Shown piece after piece: positions 32,813 through 41,497 of a stretch of 64,000 bases of DNA. Within the stretch, counting starts at the first letter, position 1; every line of letters begins with the position of its first letter. The DNA lies in assembly GCA_902583075.1 (NCBI GenBank), contig CACHUN010000001.1, forward strand, positions 186,001 to 250,000. The letters are read 5' to 3'. The notes beneath the pieces are model-generated. The model was given only the letters and a program-made list of their open reading frames with translations, was not told the DNA's origin and ran no database searches. The DNA comes from an uncultured Pelagibacteraceae bacterium (GTDB taxonomy: Bacteria > Pseudomonadota > Alphaproteobacteria > Pelagibacterales > Pelagibacteraceae). A program made the position numbers and the translations under genes.

Positions 32813-34138
32813 ATGAGTAAAAATAAAAATCCAGAAACAATAGCATTACATGGCGGAGATTATAGAAGTGATCCGGCTACAACAGCAGTAGCAGTTCCGC
32901 TATATAGAACAACATCTTATCAATTTAATGATACAGACCATGCTGCAAATTTATTTGCACTAAAAGAATTTGGAAACATATACACAAGAATTATGAATCC
33001 AACAAATGACGTACTTGAAAAAAGAGTTGCTGCTCTTGAAGGAGGGCTTGCAGCTGTAACCGTTGGTTCAGGACAAGCAGCATCAACGTTTGCCATAATG
33101 AACGTGTGTCAATCAGGTGATAACTTTATTAGTTCAACTGATCTATATGGGGGAACGGTTAACTTATTCACTCACACACTTAAAAAATTAGGTATCGAAT
33201 GTAGATATGCAGATCCCTCAGATCCAAGTAATTTTGAAAAATTAATTGACGATAAAACTAGATGTTTTTATGCAGAGACCTTGCCAAATCCATACTTAAG
33301 AGTATTTCCAATTAAGGAAGTTTCAGATATTGGAAGAAAGCACAATATTCCATTGATTATGGATAACACAGCGGCACCAATTATTTGTAAACCTCTAGAA
33401 CATGGTGCAGCAGTAGTAGTTCACTCACTTACTAAATTTATTGGAGGTCACGGTACGGTCATTGGTGGAGCTCTTGTTGACGGTGGTAATTTTGACTGGA
33501 CAAAGGATCCAAAAAGGCAACCATTATTTAACGAGCCAGATGCTAGTTATGGTGGAGCAAAATGGGGTGAAGTCGTACCACAATTAACAGGTGCAAATGT
33601 TTCATTTGCTGTAAGAGCTAGAGTGTGTCTATTAAGAGATTTAGGAGCCCCTTTAGCGCCTGATAATGCTTGGGGAATTATTCAAGGTCTAGAAACTGTT
33701 CCATTAAGAATGCAACAACATTGTTCTAATGCAGAGAAAGCTGTTGCATTTTTACAAAAACATAAGAATGTAGAGAGAGTAATCTACCCAACTCTTCACA
33801 AAGGTGAAATTGGTGAAAGATCTAAAAAATATATGAAGGGTGGTAATGGAGCTCTTGTAGGTATCGAGGTTAAAGGTGGTGTTGAAGCAGGTAAAAAATT
33901 TATAGAATCATTAAAAATGTTTTACCATGTTGCAAATATTGGAGATGCTAGAAGTCTAGCTATACATCCTGCAACTACTACTCACAGTCAATTAACTGAA
34001 GAGGAACTTTTAGCAGCAGGTGTAACACCTGGATATGTAAGATTATCTATCGGTATAGAACACCCGGATGATATTATAGCTGATCTAGATCAAGCTTTAG
34101 GCGCGTCTGGAAAGCCTAGTTTGAAAGCTGTAAGTTAG
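32813..34138 (+). CDS. Second O-acetylhomoserine sulfhydrylase-type PLP enzyme
   Basis: 441 residues, paralogous to the product at 30605-31936. TIALHGGDYRSDPATTAVAVPLYRTTSYQF, GNIYTRIMNPTNDVLEKRVAALEGG, the PLP lysine in VVHSLTKFIGGHGTVIGG and RLSIGIEHPDDIIADLDQAL are MetY-type features. It is closer to typical MetY around the lysine than its paralogue. The unusually strong AGGAGGG ribosome site suggests high translation. Substrates could be O-acetylhomoserine or another activated amino alcohol. It overlaps convergent ctaA by 23 bases. Confidence 0.82.
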   Translation: MSKNKNPETIALHGGDYRSDPATTAVAVPLYRTTSYQFNDTDHAANLFALKEFGNIYTRIMNPTNDVLEKRVAALEGGLAAVTVGSGQAASTFAIMNVCQSGDNFISSTDLYGGTVNLFTHTLKKLGIECRYADPSDPSNFEKLIDDKTRCFYAETLPNPYLRVFPIKEVSDIGRKHNIPLIMDNTAAPIICKPLEHGAAVVVHSLTKFIGGHGTVIGGALVDGGNFDWTKDPKRQPLFNEPDASYGGAKWGEVVPQLTGANVSFAVRARVCLLRDLGAPLAPDNAWGIIQGLETVPLRMQQHCSNAEKAVAFLQKHKNVERVIYPTLHKGEIGERSKKYMKGGNGALVGIEVKGGVEAGKKFIESLKMFYHVANIGDARSLAIHPATTTHSQLTEEELLAAGVTPGYVRLSIGIEHPDDIIADLDQALGASGKPSLKAVS

Positions 34139-35147
34139 GTTTTGTATTTATAAATAAAAAATAGATACAAGACGCAACTAAAAAAATAGAACTTATTTGG
34201 TGCATAGATGCAATTAATATCTGTGCACCATATAATAGAGTAAATATTCCTAAAACAATCTGTAAAATAATAAAAAATCCTAAAATGTTGACTGATTTAT
34301 ATAAATCAGTTTTTTTATTCCTATAAATGTAAAATAATAGATACAGATAAAATAATCCGATTAAATAAGCTAATTTTCTATGTATAAATTGTACCAAGGA
34401 AGGATCGCTGAATGCAGATAATTTAAATAAATTAATAATACTATTATCATTTGGAAAAATTGAGTTGCCCATTAACGGCCAAGAATTATAAATTTTACCT
34501 GCATCCATTCCTGAGACAAATGCACCAATAGAAATTTGTAAAAAAACTAAGAATAGGAAACTTAAGGGGAATATTATACTGATAGTATTTTGAAAATTAT
34601 TTTTAACTTTTATTTTTAAATAATTCCAAAAAATTAAAGATAAAATAAGAAAAGCTACTAATAAATGTACTGATAATCTAAAATGACTAACATCTACTCT
34701 ATCAATTAAACCACTGCTTACCATATACCATCCTATAAATCCTTGAAAACATATCAAGGCAAAGATGAAATAAAGGTTCAATAATTTTTTAAATTTAATT
34801 TTAAATGTGAAATAAATTAGTGGTATTAGAAAAGCTAAACCTATTAACCTTCCCATAAATCTATGAGCCCATTCCCACCAAAAAATAACTTTAAATTCTT
34901 GCATACTCATATCATAATTTTGTAATTTAAATTCAGGTATCTCTTTGTATAAATCAAAATACATAATCCATTGAGAATTATTAAGCGGTGGAAAGAAACC
35001 AGAAAATAATTGCCATTGAGTAATTGATAAACCAGAATCAGTTAATCTCGTTAAACCTCCAACAACAATCATTGCTGAGATTATCCAAAACATGCTTATA
35101 AGCCATATTGATATTTGATTATTAACCTTTAGATTTTCAGTATACAT
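34116..35147 (-). CDS. ctaA: Haem A synthase
   Basis: 343 residues with about eight membrane segments. It oxidises the C8 methyl of haem O to give haem A for cytochrome c oxidase. VVGGLTRLTDSGLSITQWQLFSG is the first repeat signature, FWWEWAHRFMGRLIGLAF carries a haem-ligand His, and a second set lies in GAFVSGMDAGKIYNSWPLMG and VQFIHRKLAYLIG. It is convergent with the second metY-like gene. Confidence 0.93.
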   Translation of the reverse strand: MYTENLKVNNQISIWLISMFWIISAMIVVGGLTRLTDSGLSITQWQLFSGFFPPLNNSQWIMYFDLYKEIPEFKLQNYDMSMQEFKVIFWWEWAHRFMGRLIGLAFLIPLIYFTFKIKFKKLLNLYFIFALICFQGFIGWYMVSSGLIDRVDVSHFRLSVHLLVAFLILSLIFWNYLKIKVKNNFQNTISIIFPLSFLFLVFLQISIGAFVSGMDAGKIYNSWPLMGNSIFPNDNSIINLFKLSAFSDPSLVQFIHRKLAYLIGLFYLYLLFYIYRNKKTDLYKSVNILGFFIILQIVLGIFTLLYGAQILIASMHQISSIFLVASCIYFLFINTKPNLQLSN

Positions 35148-35190
35148 AAAGGGATAAATATAATAATTTTTGAATTATCCAAATATATAA

Positions 35191-35484
35191 ATGTCGCCAT
35201 TAAAAAAACAAAAACTCAGTGAAATAAGAAAAGAACTAGATAAATTAGACAATATATTAATAAAAATTATCAAGAAAAGAACCAACTTAGTTAAGAGAGT
35301 TTTGGCACTTAAAGAAAGAAAAAATCAAATAGTTGATCAGAAAAGGATTAAATTAATCCTTAAAAATATTAAACATAAATCAATTAAAAATAATATTGAT
35401 CCTAAAATTACTAATAAAATTTGGAAAAATATGATTTACGCCTATATTGATTTTGAGCGCAGAAATTTTAATAAAAAAAAATAG
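35191..35484 (+). CDS. Chorismate mutase, AroQ class
   Basis: 97 residues, all helical. LSEIRKELDKLDNILIKIIKKRTNLVKRVLALKERKN is the AroQ helix 1 with the Arg, Asp and Lys substrate contacts. It should convert chorismate to prephenate for phenylalanine and tyrosine. It is not fused to prephenate dehydratase. Single gene divergent from ctaA, stop one base from the convergent rpmG stop. Confidence 0.82.
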   Translation: MSPLKKQKLSEIRKELDKLDNILIKIIKKRTNLVKRVLALKERKNQIVDQKRIKLILKNIKHKSIKNNIDPKITNKIWKNMIYAYIDFERRNFNKKK

Positions 35485-35485
35485 T

Positions 35486-35677
35486 TTACTTGCTATAAGG
35501 TGGTAATTTTTTTTCTATGAAAACTTCATGTTTCCTTGTTGAAGGATTGTATTTCTTAGCTTTTAATTTTACCTTAGCTTTTTCACCACCTGCTGGTTTT
35601 TTAACATAATAAAAAAAAGGACTATCGGGTTTTGCTTCAGGTACTAATCTAACTTTAATATGTGTTTTTTTTGCCAT
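35486..35677 (-). CDS. rpmG: 50S ribosomal protein L33
   Basis: 63 residues, against about 55 usually. AKKTHIKVRLV, FFYYVKK, KKYNPSTRKHEVFIEKKL follow the family. There is a short insertion (AKPDSP..PAGGEKAKV) and an extra PPYSK tail. No zinc cysteines, so it is the Zn-independent type. The start lies 23 bases inside the merR-like gene. Confidence 0.9.
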   Translation of the reverse strand: MAKKTHIKVRLVPEAKPDSPFFYYVKKPAGGEKAKVKLKAKKYNPSTRKHEVFIEKKLPPYSK

Positions 35678-36050
35678 TTTGATTCTTAATATCTTTTATT
35701 ATATTTTTAATGTTATTAACTTTTGATTTAATAATATTATTTCGTCTTATAGTCGTATTGTAAATTTCGTCAACATCAGAGTCGTCAGAATTTAAAACTT
35801 TTTTAGCACCTTTTAACGTCATGCCTTTCTCTTTTAGTAAATATTTGATTTTTTTTAGAACATTTACTGAATTTTCATCATAATATCTTCTATTTCCCGA
35901 AAATATTTTTGGTTTAATTTGTTTGAATTCTTTTTCCCAAAAGCGAATTGTATGAGTAGATAATGATCCTTTTCTCTTATCAATAAGATTTAGTATTCGA
36001 GCAACTTCCCCAATAGTTTTATATTTACTGTTTTGATTTGAGCTACGCAT
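35655..36050 (-). CDS. MerR-family transcriptional regulator
   Basis: 131 residues. TIGEVARILNLIDKRKGSLSTHTIRFWEKEFKQIKPKIFSGNRRYYDENSV is a MerR winged-helix domain, followed by a short helical tail without metal-binding cysteines. It is the regulator usually found after ihfA in alphaproteobacteria. The target is not known. It overlaps ihfA by eight bases and rpmG by 23. Confidence 0.87.
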   Translation of the reverse strand: MRSSNQNSKYKTIGEVARILNLIDKRKGSLSTHTIRFWEKEFKQIKPKIFSGNRRYYDENSVNVLKKIKYLLKEKGMTLKGAKKVLNSDDSDVDEIYNTTIRRNNIIKSKVNNIKNIIKDIKNQNGKKNTY

Positions 36051-36336
36051 TATTATTAATATAGTTTTTAAATTCTTTTGAAGCTTTAAAAATAATTACA
36101 TTTCTTTCAGAAATTATTTTTGTTTCTTTAGTTTTGGGATTTCTTCCTATCCTTTGTTTTTTTTTTCTTAAAGAAAATGTGCCAAATTTAGAAATCTTAA
36201 CTTTTTTATGTTTAATTATATTTTTAAGAATAATCTCAAATATATCCTCTAATAGTGTTTCACTAATTTTTTTTGAAAATCCAATCTGCATATAGATGGA
36301 ATTGATAATATCTTTTTTTGTTAAATTAACTCTCAC
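36043..36336 (-). CDS. ihfA: Integration host factor alpha-type DNA-bending protein
   Basis: 97 residues with a GTG start directly against the plsX stop. LTKKDIINSIYMQIGFSKKISETLLEDIFEII is the dimer part. KKVKISKFGTFSLRKKKQRIGRNPKTKETKIISERNVIIFKAS is the beta-arm with the R-x-GRNP-x-T tip. Position after plsX and before a MerR gene fits IhfA rather than HU. Confidence 0.9.
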   Translation of the reverse strand: MRVNLTKKDIINSIYMQIGFSKKISETLLEDIFEIILKNIIKHKKVKISKFGTFSLRKKKQRIGRNPKTKETKIISERNVIIFKASKEFKNYINNNA

Positions 36337-37344
36337 TTATTTAATATTTTCTTTAATTTGATCTATTAAATTTCCTCTAATAGTTTTTTCGCAAACTTTT
36401 AATGAATTAGCAAAACCAACTGAGTCAGTTGAACCATGGCTTTTAATAACGGGTTTATCAAGACCTAGTAATATAGCACCATTATATAATCTTGGATCAA
36501 GTTTATTTTTAAAATTCTTTAAATTATTAAAGTTAATAAAAGATGAAATTTTACCGAGTATTGAAGAAGTTAAAGCTTTTTTTAACTCACCTATAATGAA
36601 ATTTGATGTTCCCTCAGCTGTTTTAAGTGCAATATTGCCTGTAAAACCATCAGCTACAATTACGTTTACATTACCTTCCATAATATAATTTCCCTCTATA
36701 TATCCTTTAAAATTAAATAGTTCATATTTTTTTTCACTAAGGAGTTGGTAGGTGTCCTTTATCATTGCATTACCTTTTAATTCTTCTGAACCAATATTTA
36801 ACAATGCTACATTTGGTCTTTCATTTGGAAATAAAGCTTTTAATAATGCAGAACCCATTATTGAAAAATCAATTAAGTTTTTTGAACTACATTCAATATT
36901 TGCCCCTAAATCTAAAACAACGTTCATTCCATTTTTACTTGGCCAAACAGCAGATAGTGCAGGCTTGTCAATATTTTCAATCATTCGTAAATTAAGTTTG
37001 GATATTAAGAAAAGTGCACCAGTATTGCCAGCTGAAACTATTGCGTGTGCTTCATTTTTTTTTAATGATTCAATGGCTAACCATAAACTTGTATCCTTTC
37101 CTCTTTTTGCAGCCTTTAAAGCTGAGTCTTCTCCTTCAACAATTTTATCTGTATGTACTATGTTAAATTTTTCTCCAGACAGTTTATTTTTTAACATTAT
37201 TGGGTTTATAAGATTTTTGTCACCAAAAATCTTATAACTAACATCCTTAGATGATTTGGAATGTAAGCTGATACCTTCAATTATTTTTTTTGGTGAATCA
37301 TCACCCCCCATTGCATCAACAGCAATTATTATAGGGTTTTTCAT
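36337..37344 (-). CDS. plsX: Phosphate acyltransferase PlsX
   Basis: 335 residues. It makes acyl-phosphate from acyl-ACP for phospholipid synthesis. IAVDAMGGDDSPKKIIEG at the start, VSAGNTGALFLISKLNLRMI and VIVADGFTGNIALKTAEG are PlsX signatures. It follows rpmF as usual. fabH, which commonly follows plsX, is absent; ihfA starts in the next base. Confidence 0.95.
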   Translation of the reverse strand: MKNPIIIAVDAMGGDDSPKKIIEGISLHSKSSKDVSYKIFGDKNLINPIMLKNKLSGEKFNIVHTDKIVEGEDSALKAAKRGKDTSLWLAIESLKKNEAHAIVSAGNTGALFLISKLNLRMIENIDKPALSAVWPSKNGMNVVLDLGANIECSSKNLIDFSIMGSALLKALFPNERPNVALLNIGSEELKGNAMIKDTYQLLSEKKYELFNFKGYIEGNYIMEGNVNVIVADGFTGNIALKTAEGTSNFIIGELKKALTSSILGKISSFINFNNLKNFKNKLDPRLYNGAILLGLDKPVIKSHGSTDSVGFANSLKVCEKTIRGNLIDQIKENIK

Positions 37345-37350
37345 AAATGA

Positions 37351-37530
37351 CTACTCTTTAGGATCTAAAACCTGTCTACCTTTATAAAAACCAGTTTTTA
37401 AATCTAAATGGTGAGACAATCTATATTCACCTGATTTTTTATCTTCAATTATATTTTTCGGTGACACTTTAATATGAGAACGTCTTTTACCAGCTCTTGA
37501 TCTCGTTATTTTACGTTTTGGTACAGCCAT
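37351..37530 (-). CDS. rpmF: 50S ribosomal protein L32
   Basis: 59 residues starting [19 protein letters not shown] and continuing [22 protein letters not shown], with a [13 protein letters not shown] end. This is the classic alphaproteobacterial L32 without zinc cysteines. It sits between the bc1 chaperone gene (2-base gap) and plsX (6-base gap). Confidence 0.96.
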   Translation of the reverse strand: MAVPKRKITRSRAGKRRSHIKVSPKNIIEDKKSGEYRLSHHLDLKTGFYKGRQVLDPKE

Positions 37531-37532
37531 AA

Positions 37533-38006
37533 TTAAAATTTAGTTTCTAATATATCTTTTGTAAAGTTTTTTAAAGGATTTTTTAATAAATATTCAACAT
37601 ATTTATCAAAGTAATTTACTAAATAAACATTATTCTCTTTAATATTCATCAAATCTGCCATTATTGTAATTTTATTATTTACATCAAGGTTCTCCCATTT
37701 GTCAATTTTATCTAAAATGGAAAAAAACATATTAACATAATCTTTCATTTTTTTATTAACTGATACATCACCATAACCAATTTCTCTTATTGATAGTTCT
37801 ATTTGTCTAATTACAAAATCAAATAATTCTTGAGCATTGTCTTTATGATGTTGATTTTTATAAATTTTAAGAAAAAAACCAAAATGAAATAACAATATGA
37901 TTAGTCTATCAGAAAATGTATCTTTATTTTTTAAGCTTAAATAGATTTTTTTATTTCTAGTTAATTTTATTAAATTATTGTAAATATTTAAATAATTTGT
38001 TTGCAT
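37533..38006 (-). CDS. Ubiquinol-cytochrome c chaperone (CBP3-like)
   Basis: 157 residues. The segment [56 protein letters not shown] follows the Ubiq_cyt_C_chap pattern (F-D-x-M..D-x-S-L-R-E-x-G-x-G-D). The family helps assembly of cytochrome bc1. It lies upstream of rpmF-plsX and divergent from bamE, the usual alphaproteobacterial arrangement. Its start codon abuts that of bamE (CATATG). Confidence 0.82.
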   Translation of the reverse strand: MQTNYLNIYNNLIKLTRNKKIYLSLKNKDTFSDRLIILLFHFGFFLKIYKNQHHKDNAQELFDFVIRQIELSIREIGYGDVSVNKKMKDYVNMFFSILDKIDKWENLDVNNKITIMADLMNIKENNVYLVNYFDKYVEYLLKNPLKNFTKDILETKF

Positions 38007-38465
38007 ATGAAAAATATAATATTTATATTTATTTTTTTTCTTACACTGAATTGCTCAATAAATAAAGTTTCTAATACTCATGGCTCAAGATTCATTGAAA
38101 AAAAATATGAAATTATCAAAATCAATAAGACAAATAAAAATGATGTAAGGCAATTACTTGGTCCTGCATCATCTGAAAGTAAATTTGGTAACACCTGGTT
38201 TTATATTGAAAGTAAAAAAACTAATCAGTCATTAATTAAATTAGGAAAAAAAAAAATAGAAAAAAATAATATTTTAATATTAGAGTTTAATTCGATGGGT
38301 CTAATCAAGGATAAAAAACTTCTTGATTTAAACAATATGAATGATTTGAAAATTGCTGAAATAAAAACAGAGAAAAAATTTTCACAAGATAATTTTGTAT
38401 ATAATATTTTAAACACTTTAAGGGAAAAAATTAACGCTCCGACAAGACGTAACAGAGAAAAGTAA
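38007..38465 (+). CDS. bamE: BamE/SmpA-OmlA-family outer-membrane lipoprotein
   Basis: 152 residues from the ATG at 38007. A signal peptide MKNIIFIFIFFLTLNC ends in lipobox Cys16. The motif INKTNKNDVRQLLGPASSESKFGNTWFYIES is the BamE fold signature (G-x-T..V..LLG.P......G..W.Y). It would help the BAM complex insert outer-membrane proteins. An in-frame TTG at 38001 is less likely as start because it adds nothing to the signal. The stop touches the tRNA-Glu 3' end. Confidence 0.83.
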   Translation: MKNIIFIFIFFLTLNCSINKVSNTHGSRFIEKKYEIIKINKTNKNDVRQLLGPASSESKFGNTWFYIESKKTNQSLIKLGKKKIEKNNILILEFNSMGLIKDKKLLDLNNMNDLKIAEIKTEKKFSQDNFVYNILNTLREKINAPTRRNREK

Positions 38466-38540
38466 TGGCGGTCCCTAGGGGAATCGAACCCCTCTTTCAT
38501 GGATGAAAACCATGTGTCCTAACCGATAGACGAAGGGACC
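38466..38540 (-). tRNA. tRNA-Glu (TTC)
   Basis: 75 nt including an encoded CCA. GGTCCCT pairs with AGGGACC in the acceptor stem. The anticodon loop TTTTCAT reads TTC, and the T-arm contains GGGGTTCGATTCCCC. The gene is downstream of glpX on the same strand. Confidence 0.97.
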
Positions 38541-38584
38541 AGTGCTGGATCTTTTATTGTAATTTTTAAAATTAATCAAGTAAG

Positions 38585-39520
38585 TCAAATAACTTTTTTT
38601 ACAAGTACTAATTCAGATTTATTGTGTGCAACAATTGTCTCAGTAATATATTTATTATTCTCTCTAATTACTCCATTCATTAAATCTCCTGACGTTATTC
38701 CTGTTGCACAAAAAATACTTTCACCTTTCACGATATCATTAATTTCATATTTCTTATTTAAATCTTCTATCCCCATTTTTTTTGCACGAATTATATCGTT
38801 TTTAGTTTTGAATAAAAATCTACCTTGAAAATTACAATTTAATGTATCTAAAGCAGCTGCTGTGATTACTCCTTCTGGACCTCCGCCAATACCCATAAAA
38901 ATATCTACATTAAATTTTTTATTTGTAACTAGTAATGCTCCAGATATATCTCCATCGGTTATAAATTTTATGTTAACATTTAATCTTTTTAATTCTTCTA
39001 TAACCTTCTTGTGTCTTGGTCTTGATAAAATACAAACCGTTATCTCTGAATTTTTCTTATTTGTAATTTCTGAATAAATTTGGATATTTTTTTCGACAGT
39101 AAAATCAATATCAATAGATCCTTTTGGAATATGTTTCCCAGTCGCAATTTTATCCATGTACGTTTCTGGAGCATTTAATAAATTACCTTTTTTAGCTACC
39201 GCAAGAACAGACATTGATCCAGGTAAATTTTTTGCAACAAAATTTGTACCTTCAACGGGATCAACAGCTATATCTATTTCAGGCCCCATACCATTACCAA
39301 GTATTTCACCAATATAAAGCATTGGTGCGTCATCCAACTCACCTTCACCTATTACAACCTTGCCAGAAATATTTAATCTATTTAATTGGTCTCTCATAGT
39401 ATCAGTAGCAGCTTTATCAGCTAAAATTTTTTCATTCTTACCAATGTAAGGATAGCAAGCTATTGCTGAGTTCGATGTTATTTCAATAAGATTATTTAAT
39501 AATTCTTTTGATAATTTCAT
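38585..39520 (-). CDS. glpX: Class II fructose-1,6-bisphosphatase
   Basis: 311 residues. It hydrolyses fructose 1,6-bisphosphate in gluconeogenesis. GKNEKILADKAATDTMRDQLN, VIGEGELDDAPML (metal-binding acidic residues), IAVDPVEGTNFVAKN and GIGGGPEGVITAAAL are GlpX signatures. It is a single minus-strand gene between the SbmA-like gene (3-base gap) and tRNA-Glu. Confidence 0.95.
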   Translation of the reverse strand: MKLSKELLNNLIEITSNSAIACYPYIGKNEKILADKAATDTMRDQLNRLNISGKVVIGEGELDDAPMLYIGEILGNGMGPEIDIAVDPVEGTNFVAKNLPGSMSVLAVAKKGNLLNAPETYMDKIATGKHIPKGSIDIDFTVEKNIQIYSEITNKKNSEITVCILSRPRHKKVIEELKRLNVNIKFITDGDISGALLVTNKKFNVDIFMGIGGGPEGVITAAALDTLNCNFQGRFLFKTKNDIIRAKKMGIEDLNKKYEINDIVKGESIFCATGITSGDLMNGVIRENNKYITETIVAHNKSELVLVKKVI

Positions 39521-39523
39521 TAA

Positions 39524-40525
39524 TTATGTTTTTAATTCACTTTTGCTTTCACTATCTTCAGTCTGCAATTTATATTCAAATTCTCTCAATCTTTTATATA
39601 CACTTGCTAGTTCAATAATTGTTGGCCATGCTTTCAAAATATATTGCATTGATCCTTCAACCCGTCCAAAAGCTCTTATAATTTGTTGCATAACACCAAG
39701 TGTAACTGCACCAGCAACAATTGCAGGAGCTAAAAAAACATAAGCAGACAATACATTTGCTTGTAAGTAAGCAATTCTACCAATATTAAAATAAAGATAT
39801 CTAATATAACTCAGAAAATGAATACTTCTCACGTCGTTAAATAATTCATCAATTGACTTTGGTCTTACTGTTCCATCATCTTCAGCTATAACTAAAATTT
39901 TTCTATAAGCGGCCTCTTTTTTTTGAAGATCATATTCAACACCAACCAATCTTAAAATTAAACCCAAGATAATTAAAAAAATTGTTCCTCCTATAGACCA
40001 AATTAAAGCTCCTACAATCAATCCATATTCCCAATCTCCAAAAAAAAATATTGGTATACCTATACTTAAACCAAACAAAATTGGCATAAACTCAACTAAT
40101 ATCATTATTGCTTCAATAAGACTTGTTCCCAATGACTCCATTATTCTTGAAAATTTAATTGTGTCTTCCTGAACCCTTTGTGATGCACCTTCAATTTTAC
40201 GAGCTTTTTCATATACACTATGATAGTATTCAACCATTGCTGTTCTCCATCTAAATAAATAATGTGATGTAAAGTAACTTACAATAACAGCAACTCCCAC
40301 ATACATTGCTGCAAGTACAATAAATGAAAATAAGCTTGCCCAGTACTCTTCAATTGTAATAGCATTTGGAGTTCCAAGTGCTTTTTGGATCATATCGTAG
40401 AATTCACCAAACCACTCATTTATTTTAACATCAATTTTTACTTGTACCCAAAGTGATGATAAAATTATAAATGAACCTATCCAAGACCATAAATACCATT
40501 TTTTGATTGTAAAGAATCTAAACAT
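39524..40525 (-). CDS. SbmA/BacA-like peptide transporter
   Basis: 333 residues and about seven hydrophobic segments. It contains WRTAMVEYYHSVYEKARKIEGASQRVQEDTIKF, the characteristic SbmA/BacA segment after the second pair of helices, plus LYFNIGRIAYLQANVLSAYVFLAPAIVAG. The family imports peptides or modified compounds across the inner membrane, driven by the proton gradient. It is shorter than E. coli SbmA (about 400). It overlaps the NDUFS4-like gene by one base. Confidence 0.85.
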   Translation of the reverse strand: MFRFFTIKKWYLWSWIGSFIILSSLWVQVKIDVKINEWFGEFYDMIQKALGTPNAITIEEYWASLFSFIVLAAMYVGVAVIVSYFTSHYLFRWRTAMVEYYHSVYEKARKIEGASQRVQEDTIKFSRIMESLGTSLIEAIMILVEFMPILFGLSIGIPIFFFGDWEYGLIVGALIWSIGGTIFLIILGLILRLVGVEYDLQKKEAAYRKILVIAEDDGTVRPKSIDELFNDVRSIHFLSYIRYLYFNIGRIAYLQANVLSAYVFLAPAIVAGAVTLGVMQQIIRAFGRVEGSMQYILKAWPTIIELASVYKRLREFEYKLQTEDSESKSELKT

Positions 40526-40806
40526 TATTTTATAAAGTTATCAGCATATGACTTTTTATTAATTTTTCGTGATTTAGGTTCAATAACCTCATAATCAATT
40601 TTGTTTTTTTTAGCATACTCTATAGCTAAATTTTTAGATTTAAATTCTAATTTTAATTCTGAGTAAGTGTCTGAGGAACTTTCCCATCCCATTAGTGGAT
40701 TTTTACCTGGGTCATCAGTCAAAAATTCTATAATCCATTTGTTAAATTTTTTAATGCCTGATTGCATTGCAGTTTTAGAGGGTTTATAGATTTTAGCTTT
40801 TCTCAT
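40525..40806 (-). CDS. NDUFS4-like accessory subunit of respiratory complex I
   Basis: 93 residues. [51 protein letters not shown] and [17 protein letters not shown] match the ETC complex I conserved-region family found in alphaproteobacteria and mitochondria. It would sit on the peripheral arm of NADH dehydrogenase. It lies just downstream of tRNA-Pro on the same strand. Confidence 0.9.
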   Translation of the reverse strand: MRKAKIYKPSKTAMQSGIKKFNKWIIEFLTDDPGKNPLMGWESSSDTYSELKLEFKSKNLAIEYAKKNKIDYEVIEPKSRKINKKSYADNFIK

Positions 40807-40812
40807 AAATTA

Positions 40813-40889
<77 letters not shown>

Positions 40890-40984
40890 ATTGCAGTACT
40901 AATACAGCAGATAAAACAAAATTCAAAGGTTATATTGTTTACAAATTTCTCATAAATTTGTTATTTAATGCTATAAGAGATCAT

Positions 40985-41494
40985 ATGATCATAGAATGTC
41001 CCGAATGTAACAAAAAATTCAATCTTGACGAAAAATTAATACCTAAAAATGGTAGAGCACTTCAGTGCAGTAATTGTGACCATGTATGGCACTACAAAAT
41101 TACCTTAAATAAAAACACAAACTTACAAAAAATATCTGAGGACAAAGACACTGAGTTAGATATAGATAAGTTTGAAAAAGTTGATGAAATTAAGATAAAA
41201 ATCAACGATGATAATACTTCAGATATAAATGAAAAAGTTATATCAGAAATAAAAGCTGATGATACAGAAATTAAAAAAAATGAAGACAAAATAGATTATG
41301 AACAAGGTATAAAATTTAAGATGATATTTATATATTTTGTTATTTTAATAATATCCATTTTGGGACTGATCTTTTTATTAGACACATTTAAATATAATTT
41401 ATCTAATGTATTTCCAGGTATTGTACCATTATTTGATAGTCTTTATGAAACTCTACTTGATTTAAAACTTTTTTTTAAAGACCTTACTAACTAA
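40985..41494 (+). CDS. Zinc-ribbon membrane protein (MJ0042-type)
   Basis: 169 residues from the ATG at 40985, where the family begins. IIECPECNKKFNLDEKLIPKNGRALQCSNCDHVWH is a two-knuckle zinc ribbon. It is followed by an acidic low-complexity linker (about 45-105), one membrane helix (about 112-133, MIFIYFVILIISILGLIFLL) and a short tail. The reading frame is open further upstream but would run through tRNA-Pro. Function unknown; the topology suggests a cytoplasmic zinc ribbon tethered to the membrane. Confidence 0.82.
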   Translation: MIIECPECNKKFNLDEKLIPKNGRALQCSNCDHVWHYKITLNKNTNLQKISEDKDTELDIDKFEKVDEIKIKINDDNTSDINEKVISEIKADDTEIKKNEDKIDYEQGIKFKMIFIYFVILIISILGLIFLLDTFKYNLSNVFPGIVPLFDSLYETLLDLKLFFKDLTN

Positions 41495-41497
41495 AGA

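Noticed and set aside
36752-37237. 161-codon open frame antisense to plsX
   Set aside because: It is a shadow of the conserved plsX frame; the protein has no recognisable pattern, start context or neighbours.
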